A stretch of DNA of 64,000 bases from Cervus elaphus (lineage: Eukaryota > Chordata > Mammalia > Artiodactyla > Cervidae). Positions within the stretch are counted from its first letter, which is position 1, and every line of letters begins with the position of its first letter. Location: contig NC_057848.1 in the NCBI RefSeq assembly GCF_910594005.1, positions 140,688,155 through 140,752,154 of the forward strand, read 5' to 3'. Under the pieces are notes generated by a model that saw only the letters and a list, made by a program, of their open reading frames with translations, had not been told where the DNA came from and did no database searches. Position numbers and translations under genes: made by a program. Shown piece by piece: positions 9,731-21,274 of the stretch.

Positions 9731-11259
9731 ATAGTAAATGTGTAAGGGAGAAAGCTGCTGCACAAAGTCCAAGGCTTGAATGGAAAGCCACAGAAACCAG
9801 ATAATGCTGAGCCAGAGGACATAATATTGCCCTCTTTGATGTCTGAATAGATAAGTTTGGCAATTTTCTAGATTTTGAAGGCATTAGTCACTCATTTCTC
9901 TAGGGTATTCGAGTGAGTTCTTTAGTAGAAGGCAACTGGCAAATGAGAGTCCTTGTCTAAAAATATAGGATCTTAATAAAACCAACTATAAAATTGGCCT
10001 TGAAGGAAAGAGCATTTAAACAGGATCACAGTGGTCTGAGTGAAGTCCTAACAATAGGGAAGATCATGTACTAAAACAGAGAGGTATGAAAAGAACATGT
10101 CGACTGAAATCTGCCTCTCTCTGTCTCTGAGAGAGATGTGTTTCTGTGTATGGGTAAGTTTAGATGAGCCTGGAGAATTAATAGGCATATGAATTTAATC
10201 AGATTTGCATTTTAGGAAAATATGCTTAAGAAGAGAGACTAACTTGGAAATCATTGTGTCAATAAGATACAGTGGTGATACAGATTTAAGGTTATGGTAA
10301 GAAATTTTAGGTTAGAAAGAAATTCTAGGTTTTGGCTTACAAAACTATATAGAAAAGACCTGGTTCTTCAGGCACCTGATGGTCACAGGCAAACTTCATT
10401 TGAAATAGAAAATTTGCACATAGACAGATGTCCTCTTTTATAAGGATGAAATATATACATACATTTCCATTTATAGATGAATTCCTCCAGTAATTGAAGC
10501 AGAAATACACTCTAGATCTGCACTATGAATTTTCCTAGCTACAAGTTTTCCTGTCCCAGGCAGTTTTAAATGTTATTTTGGAAATGTAAAGGAGTTGCTT
10601 GATTTCTTATATTAAATTAATGAGTGAATTTTAAATTGCTATTCATGAAATTCAAAGAATATGAATAGATTTGTGAGGATATTTGATATGGCTCTGTAGT
10701 TTTGCTCACATATGTATTTTGCAAACTAGATTTGCCAGGGACTTGAAGCACCCTGCTGTTCTGTATCTGTGTTATATAATATGGAATGACTCCTTTATGG
10801 TAAATTTTTATCAGTATTATAAAATTTAACAAGTATATTCAGTTGGGAGGCATGACTCAAGTTTTACCTATAATTTAAGTAAGTAGTTTTCAATTTGGTT
10901 TTGGAGGGCTTGATGGAATCTTAAAAGGGGAGATAATTTCATTATTAAGGAGAGTTAACATTGTTCTGACTATAAATTTCAGTTTTTGGTTAGCAATATA
11001 ATTGTCATAATTATTTCACTACAATTTTAGTAAGTGAAACTATACAATTCTCTTTTCTTGGCACTATTATTTTGAGATTCCTCCCATGGTGTACTGACTT
11101 AACTAGATCACTTCTTTTATTAAGAGTAATTCTGCTTTTATTTATGGCTTCATTTTCACTGCTAATTGATATAACAGTATAATTCTCACAGTACTACAAA
11201 AATGTGAGAAAAGTGTATATGAATGTTGGTCTCATAGTTGATAAAATTTTGATGAACCT
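9731..11259. other. unrecognised sequence
   Basis: No gene, no clear repeat. A short (CT)-rich patch lies near 10112-10136. The reverse-strand frames of 60-70 codons look random. Confidence 0.5.
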
Positions 11260-13495
11260 GAAGAATTCAACTTCTTTAATAGATATAGGTTTATTTAGAT
11301 TTTCTATTTCTTCTTGAATGAACTTGATTAGTTTGTATATTTTAAGGAATATATCTATTTCATCTATCTTGTCAAAATTTTAGTCCAAGTATTTGTATTA
11401 CTTCTTGTGTCCTTTAAATATCTGTGGGATCTGTAGAGTGATGTCACCTTTTGCACTGTTGATTTTAATAGTCTTTTTTTTTCTTTCACTAATTAGACTG
11501 GCTTGAGGTTAATATACTTTGTTGGTCTTAAAGAATCAGCTTTTACTTTCATTTATTTATCTCCTTTTCCTGTCTTCTGTTTGAGTTCTCCCAATTTTGT
11601 TTTACTGTTGATATCCATTTTGCTCTTAAATGTTTTTTAAATTTCACACTACTTAAAAAAAATTACCTTTGCTTAAATACTGCATCAGCACTGATTTTAA
11701 TATATAAGAGATCTTACGTGTTTACCCATGTAGTTATCAATTTCAGTTCTCTTTATTCCTTTAAACACTTATTTCCATCTGGTATAATTTTCTTTCTTCC
11801 TAAATGAAATCATTCAACTGTGTTATGGATACTTTATGTCTGCTGGTAATGAATTTGTTCATAGTATTTAAAAACAAATCTCTATTTTTACCTTGATTTA
11901 AAGAGGTATTTTCACTGTGTATAGAATTCTAAGTTGACCAGTTTTTTTTTCTTTCTTTAAGAAGCCTGTCCACTGTTTTCTTAATTGCTTTATTCAGATA
12001 AGAGGTCTTATTTCATCCTGATTTTTGTTTCTTTGTATGTAATGTGTCTTTTTCCCTCTGGCTCTTTTAAAAGTTTTCTGTTTATCATCATTTTTGAACA
12101 ATTTGCTTATGATATGATTTGCCATTTTTTATGTTTCTTTTGCTTAAAGTGTGTCAAAGTTCTTGGATCTGGGGATTTATAGTTTCCATCAGATTTGGGG
12201 AAAAGTTGCCATTATTTCTTCAAACATGTTTTCTTTCCTGCCTTCTCTCTCTTCTTTAGAGTCTCTAATCTAGAGATTAGATTGTTCAAAGTTTTCTTCA
12301 GTTCACTGAAGCTCTGCTCATTAAAAATTTTTTCTTTGTTGTTTGTGTTTTATTTTAGTTATTATTTCTTGCTTAGTCTTTAAGTTCACTAATAGTCTAC
12401 AGCATCTATGTCATTAAATGCCATTCGCTGTGTTCTTTTTTTTTCATCTTACACTTTGAATTTTTTCATTTCTAGAAGTTTGATTTAGGACTTTAAAAAA
12501 TGCATTCCATGTCTCTAACTTAACTTTTTGAACATTTTAAGTATAGTTGTAGAAATTGTTTTATGGTCATTTCTGCTGATTCTAACATCTGTGTCAATTA
12601 TGAGCTGGCTTTGATTGCTTCATTTCTTTATTACAAGGGAGATTACTGCCTCTTTGTAAACTTTACTTCTTTGGGTGCTGGATAATTTTGTATCTTTACA
12701 AATATTTTTTACCTTTTCTCTGGGGTATTGTAAAGTTGCTTTGAATGGTTTGATCCTTTTAGGTCCTTTTTAAGATTTGATACAAATATAACAGTCTCCT
12801 GTTATATGGTTAAATAATGTTGTTGCATTATTAATTATAAATGGTTAAGTATTCACCACTGAGGCAAGACCTTTCCATGTATATTATCCACTGCCTTATT
12901 AATCTTGGTTTTACAGTTTGGCTGATAGGAAAAGTCAGTGTTTCAGGCCCTATGTGAGTGTTAGGCACTGTTTTCTATAATCCATCTAAGTGTTTCCTTT
13001 CCTGGCCTCTAGTAATGTGTTCACAGACATAAGCTGATCAGTAATCCGGCAGACTACAGTCCATGGGGTTGCAAAGAGTCAGACACAACTTAGCTACTGA
13101 ACAATAAAAAATCAGGTGAACAGTTGTGGAAGTACAAAATTCTACAGTTCCCACTCTGTGAATCATTCTCCTCTCTGATACTCTATCTTGAGAACTCTAC
13201 CCACCTTGTTCTCTAGATTCTCTCAGCCTTTTCTCCTCAATTTAGTGAGACTGCTGGTCTGCCTGCGATCCCTCTCCCTGAGCTGCGGCCTTGAAACTCA
13301 GGTTATATGAAGTAATCATTAAGCTCACATCATTTGTTTCCTGCCTCTCAGAGATCAGTTTCTGCTCCATAATGTCCAGTGTGTTGCAAACTGTTGTATT
13401 ATTTCCCTACCATTAAACTTAGAAAAAAATTTTTAAAGGTGTTCCAGAGGGTAACTCTTATCCCTGTTACTCTGTTTTGGCCAGAACAGAAAATA
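11260..13495 (-). mobile_element. old L1M LINE, 5' half
   Basis: On the complement this runs from the start of ORF2 (plus 11260-11700) through an ORF1 region (about 12180-12560) to an L1M-type 5' region (about 12560-13495, with 'tctaacatctgtgtcaatt' and 'ccagagggtaactc' landmarks). It is frame-broken throughout, and a BovA fragment interrupts it at 13043-13108. Family by recognition only. Confidence 0.6.
13043..13108 (+). mobile_element. BovA 3' fragment
   Basis: 66 nt of the BovA body ('ggcagactacagtccatg' to 'gagtcagacacaactt') followed by a short A-rich tail, lying in the old L1M. Confidence 0.8.
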
Positions 13496-13585
13496 TGATT
13501 TATCTTTTCTTGCTTTGTCTCCACCAATTTGTCAATCTATTAGTAGCTTCTCAAAGGTCACCAAAGACCATCAAGTATAGACAGT

Positions 13586-14080
13586 CCCTGACTTACCATG
13601 GTTCGACTTTGTGATGGTGTGGAAGTAAAACATATTCAGTAGAAACTGTATTTCAAATTTTGAATTTTTATCTTTTCCCAGGCTAGTGATATGTGATATG
13701 ATACTCTTTTATGATGCTGGACAACAGGAGTGAGCTGCAGCTCTGAGTCAGCCACGTGATCATGAGTGTGAACAACTGGTATACTTAAAGCCATTCTGTA
13801 TCCATAAACCATTCTGTTTTTCACTTTCAGTATAATATTCAGTAAATTACATGAGATATTTAACTCTTTATTTAAAAGTAGGCTATTATGTTAGATGATT
13901 TTGCCCAGCTATAGGCTAATATAATTTTAAGTGTTCCAAGTCTGCTTAAGGTATTGGCTAGGCTAAGCTATGCTGTTTGGTAGGTTAGATCTATTAAATG
14001 CATTTTCAATTTATAATGTTTTCAACTTAAAGTGGATTTATCAGGACATAATCCTGTCATATGTTGAGGAAGATCTGTGC
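13586..14080. mobile_element. Tigger-like DNA transposon remnant (non-autonomous)
   Basis: About 495 bp with diverged terminal inverted repeats: 'cagtccctgacttaccatgg' on the left pairs with the complement of 'atgttgaggaagatctg' on the right. The interior ('gccacgtgatcatgag', 'gattttgcccagctatagg', 'ggctaggctaagctatg') matches an old mammalian Tigger-type element from memory. No transposase ORF remains. Confidence 0.6.
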
Positions 14081-14384
14081 CTTATTACATTCTTACTGAT
14101 CTCCATCATTAGAATTTATAGATCACACTTACATTATTGAAACAGAGTTGTCACTTAACATCATACCATTCTATTTTTCTTTTTCCTCTAATACTCATGA
14201 TATTTATCTACTTTAAAATCCATGAAATAAATACTAAACTCTTTAGCATACAGCATTAGATGTTTTACAATTTTGGTGCAGCATAGCTCTTCTTTTGTCA
14301 TAGTCAATAATACTCCAATACACAAATTACATATTAGATGTAATTCTTCAACTCGTGCTGCAACTTGTATCTTGAATCTGTTTT

Positions 14385-14880
14385 TCATTGATTCATTTAT
14401 TTAGCACACATTTGTTAAGTTCCCATTTTGTGTCAGACAGTTTTCTGTATCCTCAAACTATTGCAATTAAAGATACAAACACTATGACTTCCTGTAATAA
14501 AATTTTGATCATTCTTTGCCAGAAGAAATAAATTTTGTCATATGAATTATTTCAGAGATTTTGTTCAAGTTTCATCCTTGAAGTATATTCTTTCTAAGTA
14601 AGTTTTTAGTGGAGCAGGTTAAGATTGCAAATCAATACAGTTGAGTTAAATGTGTCAGCACAACCAGGATGACCTGATTGGTGTGTCAGAAGCTTAAAGT
14701 ATGAAGCAAAGGAATAAAAATTAATGTGACCAACATTCAATGAGAACTTGATTTAGTATAGTGCTCATTGCTTGTAGCTGGTATTATTATTCCCTGCTAT
14801 ATGAAGCACAGGCAGACTTATCTTCACTTAGGTCAAGGACAACATGCTAATTTCATTTAAAGAAGAAAAAATGATTAGCA
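14385..14880. repeat. possible MIR/L2 remnants
   Basis: 'ttcatttatttagcacacat' (14391-14410) and 'ctggtattattattccctg' (14779-14797) resemble old MIR/L2 ends. Too diverged to delimit. Confidence 0.3.
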
Positions 14881-15336
14881 AATTGCATACAGTCAATGAC
14901 CAGTTATGAAAACATCTGATATCCAAATACCTTTGAAAGTTCACTATCTCCCCACTTTGTTATATGGTGTATACTTTTTCCATATGAGGAGAGATGTACA
15001 ACTGAAATTACACACACCCATTATTATAGTTATCAACTGAAATGTAATAAATCTGCATCATGTGGTCCAAGTAATGCTTCCAGAACTCCCTTCACTCAAA
15101 TGAAAGAGATTACTTTATGATAGGAAAATCAACATCTTACATCCATCCTACTCTGGTCATGGAAGTCAATTATCAAGAGATAAGGCTATTGAAAAGAAAC
15201 CTGCTGAGATTGTTTAAAAATATCTCCAAAAGTCTATTTCTGAAAAGCGATTATCGATGTAGAGTCCCATCTCTTTGCTCAATTGCCCCATTATTTGTTT
15301 TTTAAAGTATTAGGGAGAATGTTAATGTTGTATCTC
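14881..15336. other. unrecognised sequence
   Basis: No gene or repeat recognised. Confidence 0.45.
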
Positions 15337-15426
15337 AAAAGTAATTGTTACTTTTTTAAGAATTTGTCCATTTCATCCAAGTTGTCCATTTTATTCATAA
15401 AAAAATAAAAAAAAAGTAATTGTTAC
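15337..15426 (+). mobile_element. 60-bp micro-retrocopy of antisense L1 with target-site duplication
   Basis: The 15-bp 'aaaagtaattgttac' occurs exactly at 15337-15351 and 15412-15426. Between them are 60 bp: a near copy of L1 ORF2 antisense sequence (intact copy about 53788-53820) ending in an A-rich tail. The tail is on the plus strand, so the copied RNA was antisense to L1. The duplication starts with AAAA, as expected for the L1 endonuclease. Confidence 0.85.
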
Positions 15427-16071
15427 CATAAATTTAGTTCTTTATACCAACACATAACAAGAACATTTTTGATATCTTATTATCTAGCTAACCTTTTCAA
15501 TATCAGGTTATTGTACTATCTTCCTCTTCTAGTTTTCATTTTGATTTTCCTTTTTTAAATCAACATGGCCTTGTTAATTATTTCTGTATATTCTTGGCTT
15601 CTGTGTGTCGCTTTTATTTCCTTTGACATCTATCAGATATTTGTATATAATTATGCTTCCACTTAGTTGTCTGCTTCCAAGTTTTCCAAAATTTAGTCTC
15701 CCTTGTTTAATATTTCTTTATAAATCATTCCAGGCATACAACATTCCATTCATCTTTTCTGAACTTCAATTTCATCTAATTTTACCCTTAATTTTCACTA
15801 TGGAAACATGTGAAGTTTGTTCTTGCTGAAATATCAAGTTCATATTTTATTTGAATACTCAAATGAAAAGAACTTAACTGTGAAATTTTATATTCATTTC
15901 TGAACTTGAAAAAGGAAACACAACCAAGATGCTGTGTTGTGTGAAGTTCAACCTTTATAGCATCAGAATCATAATGTGATAATCACAGACCAAAACTTTG
16001 TGAATTTTAGAAATTAAAGTGTTAAAAGATGAAATTCAGCTTTAAACTATCATGAGAGGCACAGATTTTTC
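15427..16071. other. unrecognised sequence
   Basis: AT-rich, with no gene or repeat recognised. Confidence 0.45.
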
Positions 16072-16280
16072 CTTCTCTGATAGCTCAGATGGGAAAGAAG
16101 TTGCCTGAAATTCAGGAAACCAGGGTTTGATCCCTGTCAGGAAGATTCCCTGGAGAAGCGAATGACAACCCACTCCAGTATTCTTGCCTGGATAATTCCA
16201 TGGACAGAGGATCCTGGCAGACTACAGTCCATGGGGTCACAAAGAATTGGACATGACTAAGCAAGTAACACTTACTTACT
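16072..16280 (+). mobile_element. Bov-tA SINE
   Basis: tRNA-like head ('tgatagctcagatgggaaag'), 'ggtttgatccctg' B-box-like block, BovA body and 'attggacatgactaagc' end with an (ACTT)n tail. Confidence 0.9.
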
Positions 16281-16499
16281 TTATAGGAAAATACCAAGGT
16301 AAAAACTCATTTCTGATCTCTTAAAGAAGAAACGTATTTTATCTTTAGATAAAATGTTTAGAAACATGATAGTTTTTCTCCATTTTCCTGGATCAGATTT
16401 TCAGTATGTCTCATCAGAAAAAAAAATACTATTATCCTCATGGCCTCTCTTATGTCAAGCTTGTACCCCTCCACTTTCTACATTGATGTAGAATATACT

Positions 16500-18175
16500 C
16501 TTAAATAACAGCTTTATTTTGATTATAATTCACATACCATATAATTAACCCATTTAAAGTGAATAGTTCAATGGTGTTTTCACTTAGTTGTGTAGCTATC
16601 ATAGCAATCAATTTTAAAACATTGTCATCATCCCTAAAAGAAATATTGTACCTATTAGTAGCCACTCCCTACTACCCCCAACTCCCTCAGGCTTTGACAA
16701 CCACAAATCTTTTTGTCTGTAGATTTGCCCATTCTGAACAGTTCGTATAAATGATTACATAGAATATGTGGTCTTTTTAGACTGGTTTATTTCACTTACC
16801 ATGATCTTTTCAAGATTTATCCATGTTGTAGCATATATCAATATTTCATTTCTTTTTATTGCTAAATGGTATTCCATTGCAAAGATATACAACATTTTAT
16901 TTTTCTACTGTGAATAAGGCTGCTATAAACATTTGCGTATACTTTTTTATGTGGCATACATTTTTGTATCTCTTGGGTATATGCCCAGGAATGGAATTTC
17001 TCAGTCATAGGGTAACTCCATGTTTAAGTTTTAGAGGAGTTTTGAGATTATTACAAAGCAGCTGCATCATTTTACATTCCCAGTAGTAGTGTGTGAGGGT
17101 TCTAATTTCTTCACATCCTCACCAACACTTGTTATGTCTTTTTGATGATAGTCATGTAAGTCTGTGTGAAGTGATATCTTGTTGTTTCAATTTTCATTTC
17201 TCTGATGGTTTATGACAGTAAACTTTTTTTTCATGAGTTTATATTGTGTATCTCCTTTGGAGAAATAGTAATTCATATATTTTGCCCATTTATAATTGTA
17301 TTGCTTGTCTTATTAATCTATAAGAATTTTTTATATATTCTAGATTATGGGCCTTTTATTATATATATATATGCTTTGTAAATATTTCATCCCATTCTGT
17401 AGGTTGCCTTTTCATTTTCTTGATGATGTTTTTTGAAGCATGAATCTTTTCTAAAAAATTTTTTTAAAGTCCAATTTATTTATTTTTTTTGTTGCTTGTG
17501 CTGTGATTTTTGTGTCATATTTAAGAAGCTATTGCCTAGTGTAACATCATAAAGATTTAACCCTATGTTTTCTTATAAGAGTTTAGCTCTTACATTTCCA
17601 TTTTGAGTTAAATTTTTATATGATATGAGAGCTGGGTCATACTTCATTCTTTTGAATATGAATATTCAGTCATCTCAGTCTCACTTGTTTAAAAGATTCT
17701 TCTTTCCCCCATTGGCTTATCTTAGCAGTGCTGTTGAAAATGAATTAACTGTATATATGAAGATTTAATTCTGAACTATCCATTATATTCCACTGATCTA
17801 TGTGTCTAGCCTTATGCCAGTACAAAACTTGCTTGATTATTATAGTTTTGTTTTATATTTTGAAGTATGAAAGTGTGAGTCCTCCATCTTTTATCCTTTT
17901 CAAGGTTGTTTTTGCTATGCTGGGTCTCTTGACTGTCCATATAATTTTAGGATCAGTGTATCAAATTCTGCAAAACTAACTGGAATCTTGATGGGTATTG
18001 TGTTTAGGTAAAGATATATTGGGGGAGTATTACTACCTTAACAATATGAAGTCTTCTGACCCATAATGTCTTTTTATTTATTTAGTTTTTTAATTTCTTT
18101 CAACAATGTAATGTTATTTTCAGAGTATAAATTTTATGCTTCTTTTGTTATAGGCCTCTTCCAATGAGTAGATGC
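16500..18175 (-). mobile_element. old L1M LINE, 3' part
   Basis: Starts on the plus strand with the complement of an L1M 3' UTR ('tacagctttattttgattat'-like, 'cacataccatataatt'), then ORF2 complement landmarks ('tggtattccattgca', 'gtctgtgtgaagtgatatc', 'aaatatttcatcccattctg', 'ttgattattatagttttg'). About 1.7 kb, frames broken, clearly older than L1-BT. Confidence 0.75.
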
Positions 18176-18857
18176 TTTAAATGTTTTTTTTTAAAATAAT
18201 TTTCACCAGTTATGATTATTTTGCTGGGGAATGGATATACTTTTCATATCATCATACCATAAGCACTAGTGTGATAATAATCTTGATGTGGATTCTGATA
18301 GTATCCATTTCTTCCTTTAATTATATTGCTTTCTCATTACTCTATACACAATTAATTACCATTTTCTAAATGTGATGTGCCATCTGCCTTACAAACATTG
18401 TTTTTCATTTTTCCCATGGTAACCTAGGCATAGAGAATGACTCACTATGTCCTGAAAACACCTGTACCTTTTAGTAATTATACTTTAAAATGTATCTTTT
18501 TACATAGCTCTTTCTTCTACTTCTGTCAAAGGGTTTTCAGTCTTTGAAAGATCCCTCAAGTACCACCATTTTTACGAATCCTTTTGCAGTCTCTGGAGGC
18601 AAAAGAAGTATTTCTATCATCTGCCTATATTAGCAATTTGAAATTCTTCCATAGCCCTTATCCCATTAAACTTTGCTTGAGAGTCATTTTATGTACACTT
18701 TTCTAATATACTATTACATGAACACTATATAGGCAAGATTCTTACCTTTTTATTCATTTCCACAATACTTAGCCTAATTCCTTTATTATAATAGAATCTC
18801 AAAATTTTTTGCTGAATCCAAGTGAATAAATGTTCTGTGTCAAAGTACTATGCAGCT
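18176..18857. other. unrecognised sequence
   Basis: No gene or repeat recognised. Confidence 0.45.
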
Positions 18858-19098
18858 TTTGTGTCCCTTGCATGCATACTAAGTCGCTTCAGTTGTGTCA
18901 GACTCTGTGAAACCCTATGGACTGTAGCTCGCCAGCCTCCTCTGTCCAGGGAGATTCTCCAGGCATGAATACCGGAGTGGCTTGCCCTGCCCTCCTCCAG
19001 GGGATCTTCCCGACCCAGGGATTGAACCTGAGTCCCCAGCATGGGCAGGCGGGTTCTTTACCAATAGCACCACCTGGGAAGTCCTCTTTGTGTCCCTT
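18858..19098 (-). mobile_element. Bov-tA SINE with 12-bp target-site duplication
   Basis: 'tttgtgtccctt' occurs at 18858-18869 and 19087-19098, bracketing a complete minus-strand Bov-tA (body on the left, tRNA-like head on the right ending 'accacctgggaagtcc'). Confidence 0.95.
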
Positions 19099-20397
19099 AA
19101 GGATTTCTAAATATAAAACATTCAAAATTGATCATGGAACAATTTAAATTTGATCTCTTTTCATTCTTTTACTAAGCCATTAAAGCACTATATTTCATCT
19201 TTTAATTAAGGAATCTAGCAAAAGGAACAAAGCTAGCCTTTTAGCTTTTACTGTGACTGCAGCAACACCATAGATTACAGTGTAGATTACACTGATTTAT
19301 TGCTAAGTAAATGGAGACTTGTGGACTAGTCAACACTGTGAATACTCTGATCATTGGTCATATTAGGTCACAATATTGCTTCTATTTGCAGTGGTTTAAC
19401 TGACTTATGGGGAAAATAAAAATCTTTTCCTCCTAGGAGCTTTAACAGATCATATTTACTTTAGTTAAAATAAATACTTATGAAAAAATAAAACTTCCAA
19501 GAGTGGATAACATTAATAAGCACTGCTTTGCATTGATTTGATAATTTAGAAGTAACAAAAGTGGTTTGACAAATGTTATGAGCATTCACAGTCATTTAGA
19601 TATTTTTCCCAGAGTTTTTTTGAAATGTTAAATTGAAAACAGATGAGATTTGGACTTGATGGTAAGCAGCCCTTAGATTTGCCATGAGATGGCATAGAAT
19701 CCATTTTCTTCTATGCAAAAAATAATGGAGAATTTGAGTATCATACTTGCATAGTCTCATAGACTTGTTTTCCAATCTATACATTTTTCTGTGGTGAGGC
19801 TTGATTCATCTCAAATTTATGTTATATTTTTGATGGGTTTTTAAAATTTATTTCATATTGGTTGTTTTGGATTGTTTTGCTATTGTTGATCTACTAGGAT
19901 ATATTGACAAAGAATTACAGCAGGGCATATAAGTACATATGTATACACACACACAGAGAAAAATACAAATAAGAAAAAATAAAATAAGGAAAACCTTAGG
20001 ATCTTTCTAATATTATTCTAATATCATTTTTCTTATTTCAACCTAAATCTATGCTTGAAAAACAGTTCATCAAATAAGATAGAATACATTTTTAGGATGG
20101 GGTCATATTTTTTTCCAATTTAATGTCTTATGACAAAAAATCTTGCACTTAAATTCCAAGATTACCTTTCTAAAATTAATAATTTTTATTATTGACATCT
20201 AATTGAGGTTTTAAAATGATTAGAACTATGACTTTATAAATCAATTAGTTGAAATTTCTTACAACACATGGCTATGTATGTAATCCATAGATACAAGACA
20301 ACAACAAGATGTGTGGCTCAGGTAAAGCTCAGATTTCAATTTAAACAATTAATAGCTTATTTTCTAAAAGAATTTCTAAATATCTTTAGCATAATTT
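19099..20397. other. unrecognised AT-rich sequence
   Basis: No gene or repeat family recognised. A short (CA)n patch is near 19943-19954. Confidence 0.5.
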
Positions 20398-20913
20398 TGT
20401 GCATGCGTGCTGAATTGCTTCAGTCATGTCTGACTCTGTGCGACCCTATGGACTGTGGCCTGCCAGGTTCCTCTGTCCATGGGTAGCCCGCCAGGCTCCT
20501 CTGTCCATGAGATTCCCCAGGCAAGAATATTAGAGTGGGTTGCCATGCCCTCCTTCAGGGAATCTTCCCCTACCCAGGGGTTGAACCCATATCTCTTACA
20601 TCTCCTCCTTTAGCTGCTGCTGCTGCTGCTAAGTCGCTTCAGTCGTGTCCGACTCTGTGCGACCCCATAGATGGCAGCCCACCAGGCTCCCCCATCCCTG
20701 GGATTCTCCAGGCAAGAACACTGGAGTGGGTTGCCGTTTCCTTCTCCAATGCATGAAAGTGAAAAGTGAAAGTGAAGTCGCTCAGTTGTGTCTGACTCTT
20801 AGCAACCCCATGGACTGCAGCCTACCAGGCTCCTCCGTCCATGGGATTTTCCAGGCAAGAGTACTGGAGTGGGGTGCCATTGCCTTCTCTGCCTCCTTTA
20901 GCAGGTGTGTTCT
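20398..20913 (-). mobile_element. Bov-tA SINE split by a Bov-A2
   Basis: The outer minus-strand Bov-tA (20398-20613, resuming at 20892) is interrupted by a two-monomer Bov-A2 at 20614-20891 with a (GCT)n start. The 10-bp 'cctcctttag' at 20604-20613 and 20892-20901 is the duplication made by the inner insertion. The outer head stops at about 20913 where the L1 tail begins. Confidence 0.9.
20604..20901 (-). mobile_element. Bov-A2 SINE with 10-bp target-site duplication
   Basis: Two BovA monomers in minus orientation, joined by a 'gaaagtgaaaagtgaaagtg' linker, without a tRNA head. Bounded by 'cctcctttag' on both sides. Confidence 0.95.
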
Positions 20914-21274
20914 TTATTATTATTTTTTTTAACTGGAGGCTAATTACTTTACAATATTGTAGTGGTTTTTGCTGTACATTGACATGAATCAGCCATGGGT
21001 GTACATGTGTTCCCCATCCTGAACCCCCCTCCCACCTCCCTCCCCATTCCATCCCTCAGGGTCTTCCAAGTGCACCAGCCCTGAGTACCCTGTCTCATGC
21101 ATCGAACCTGGACTGGTGATATGTTTCACATATGATAATATACATGTTCAAATGCTATTCTCTCAAATCATCCCACCCTCGCCTTCTCCCACAGAGTCCA
21201 AAAGACTGTTCTATACATCTGTGTCTCTTCTGCTGTCTTACATATAGGGTCATCATTACCATCTTTCTAAATTC

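Noticed and set aside
10617..10832. Minus-strand frame of 71 codons as a small gene
   Set aside because: No family resemblance, random-looking composition, no conserved context.
20822..21052. Minus-strand frame of 76 codons
   Set aside because: It spans the joint between a SINE and an L1 3' end, so it is a chance fusion of two repeats.
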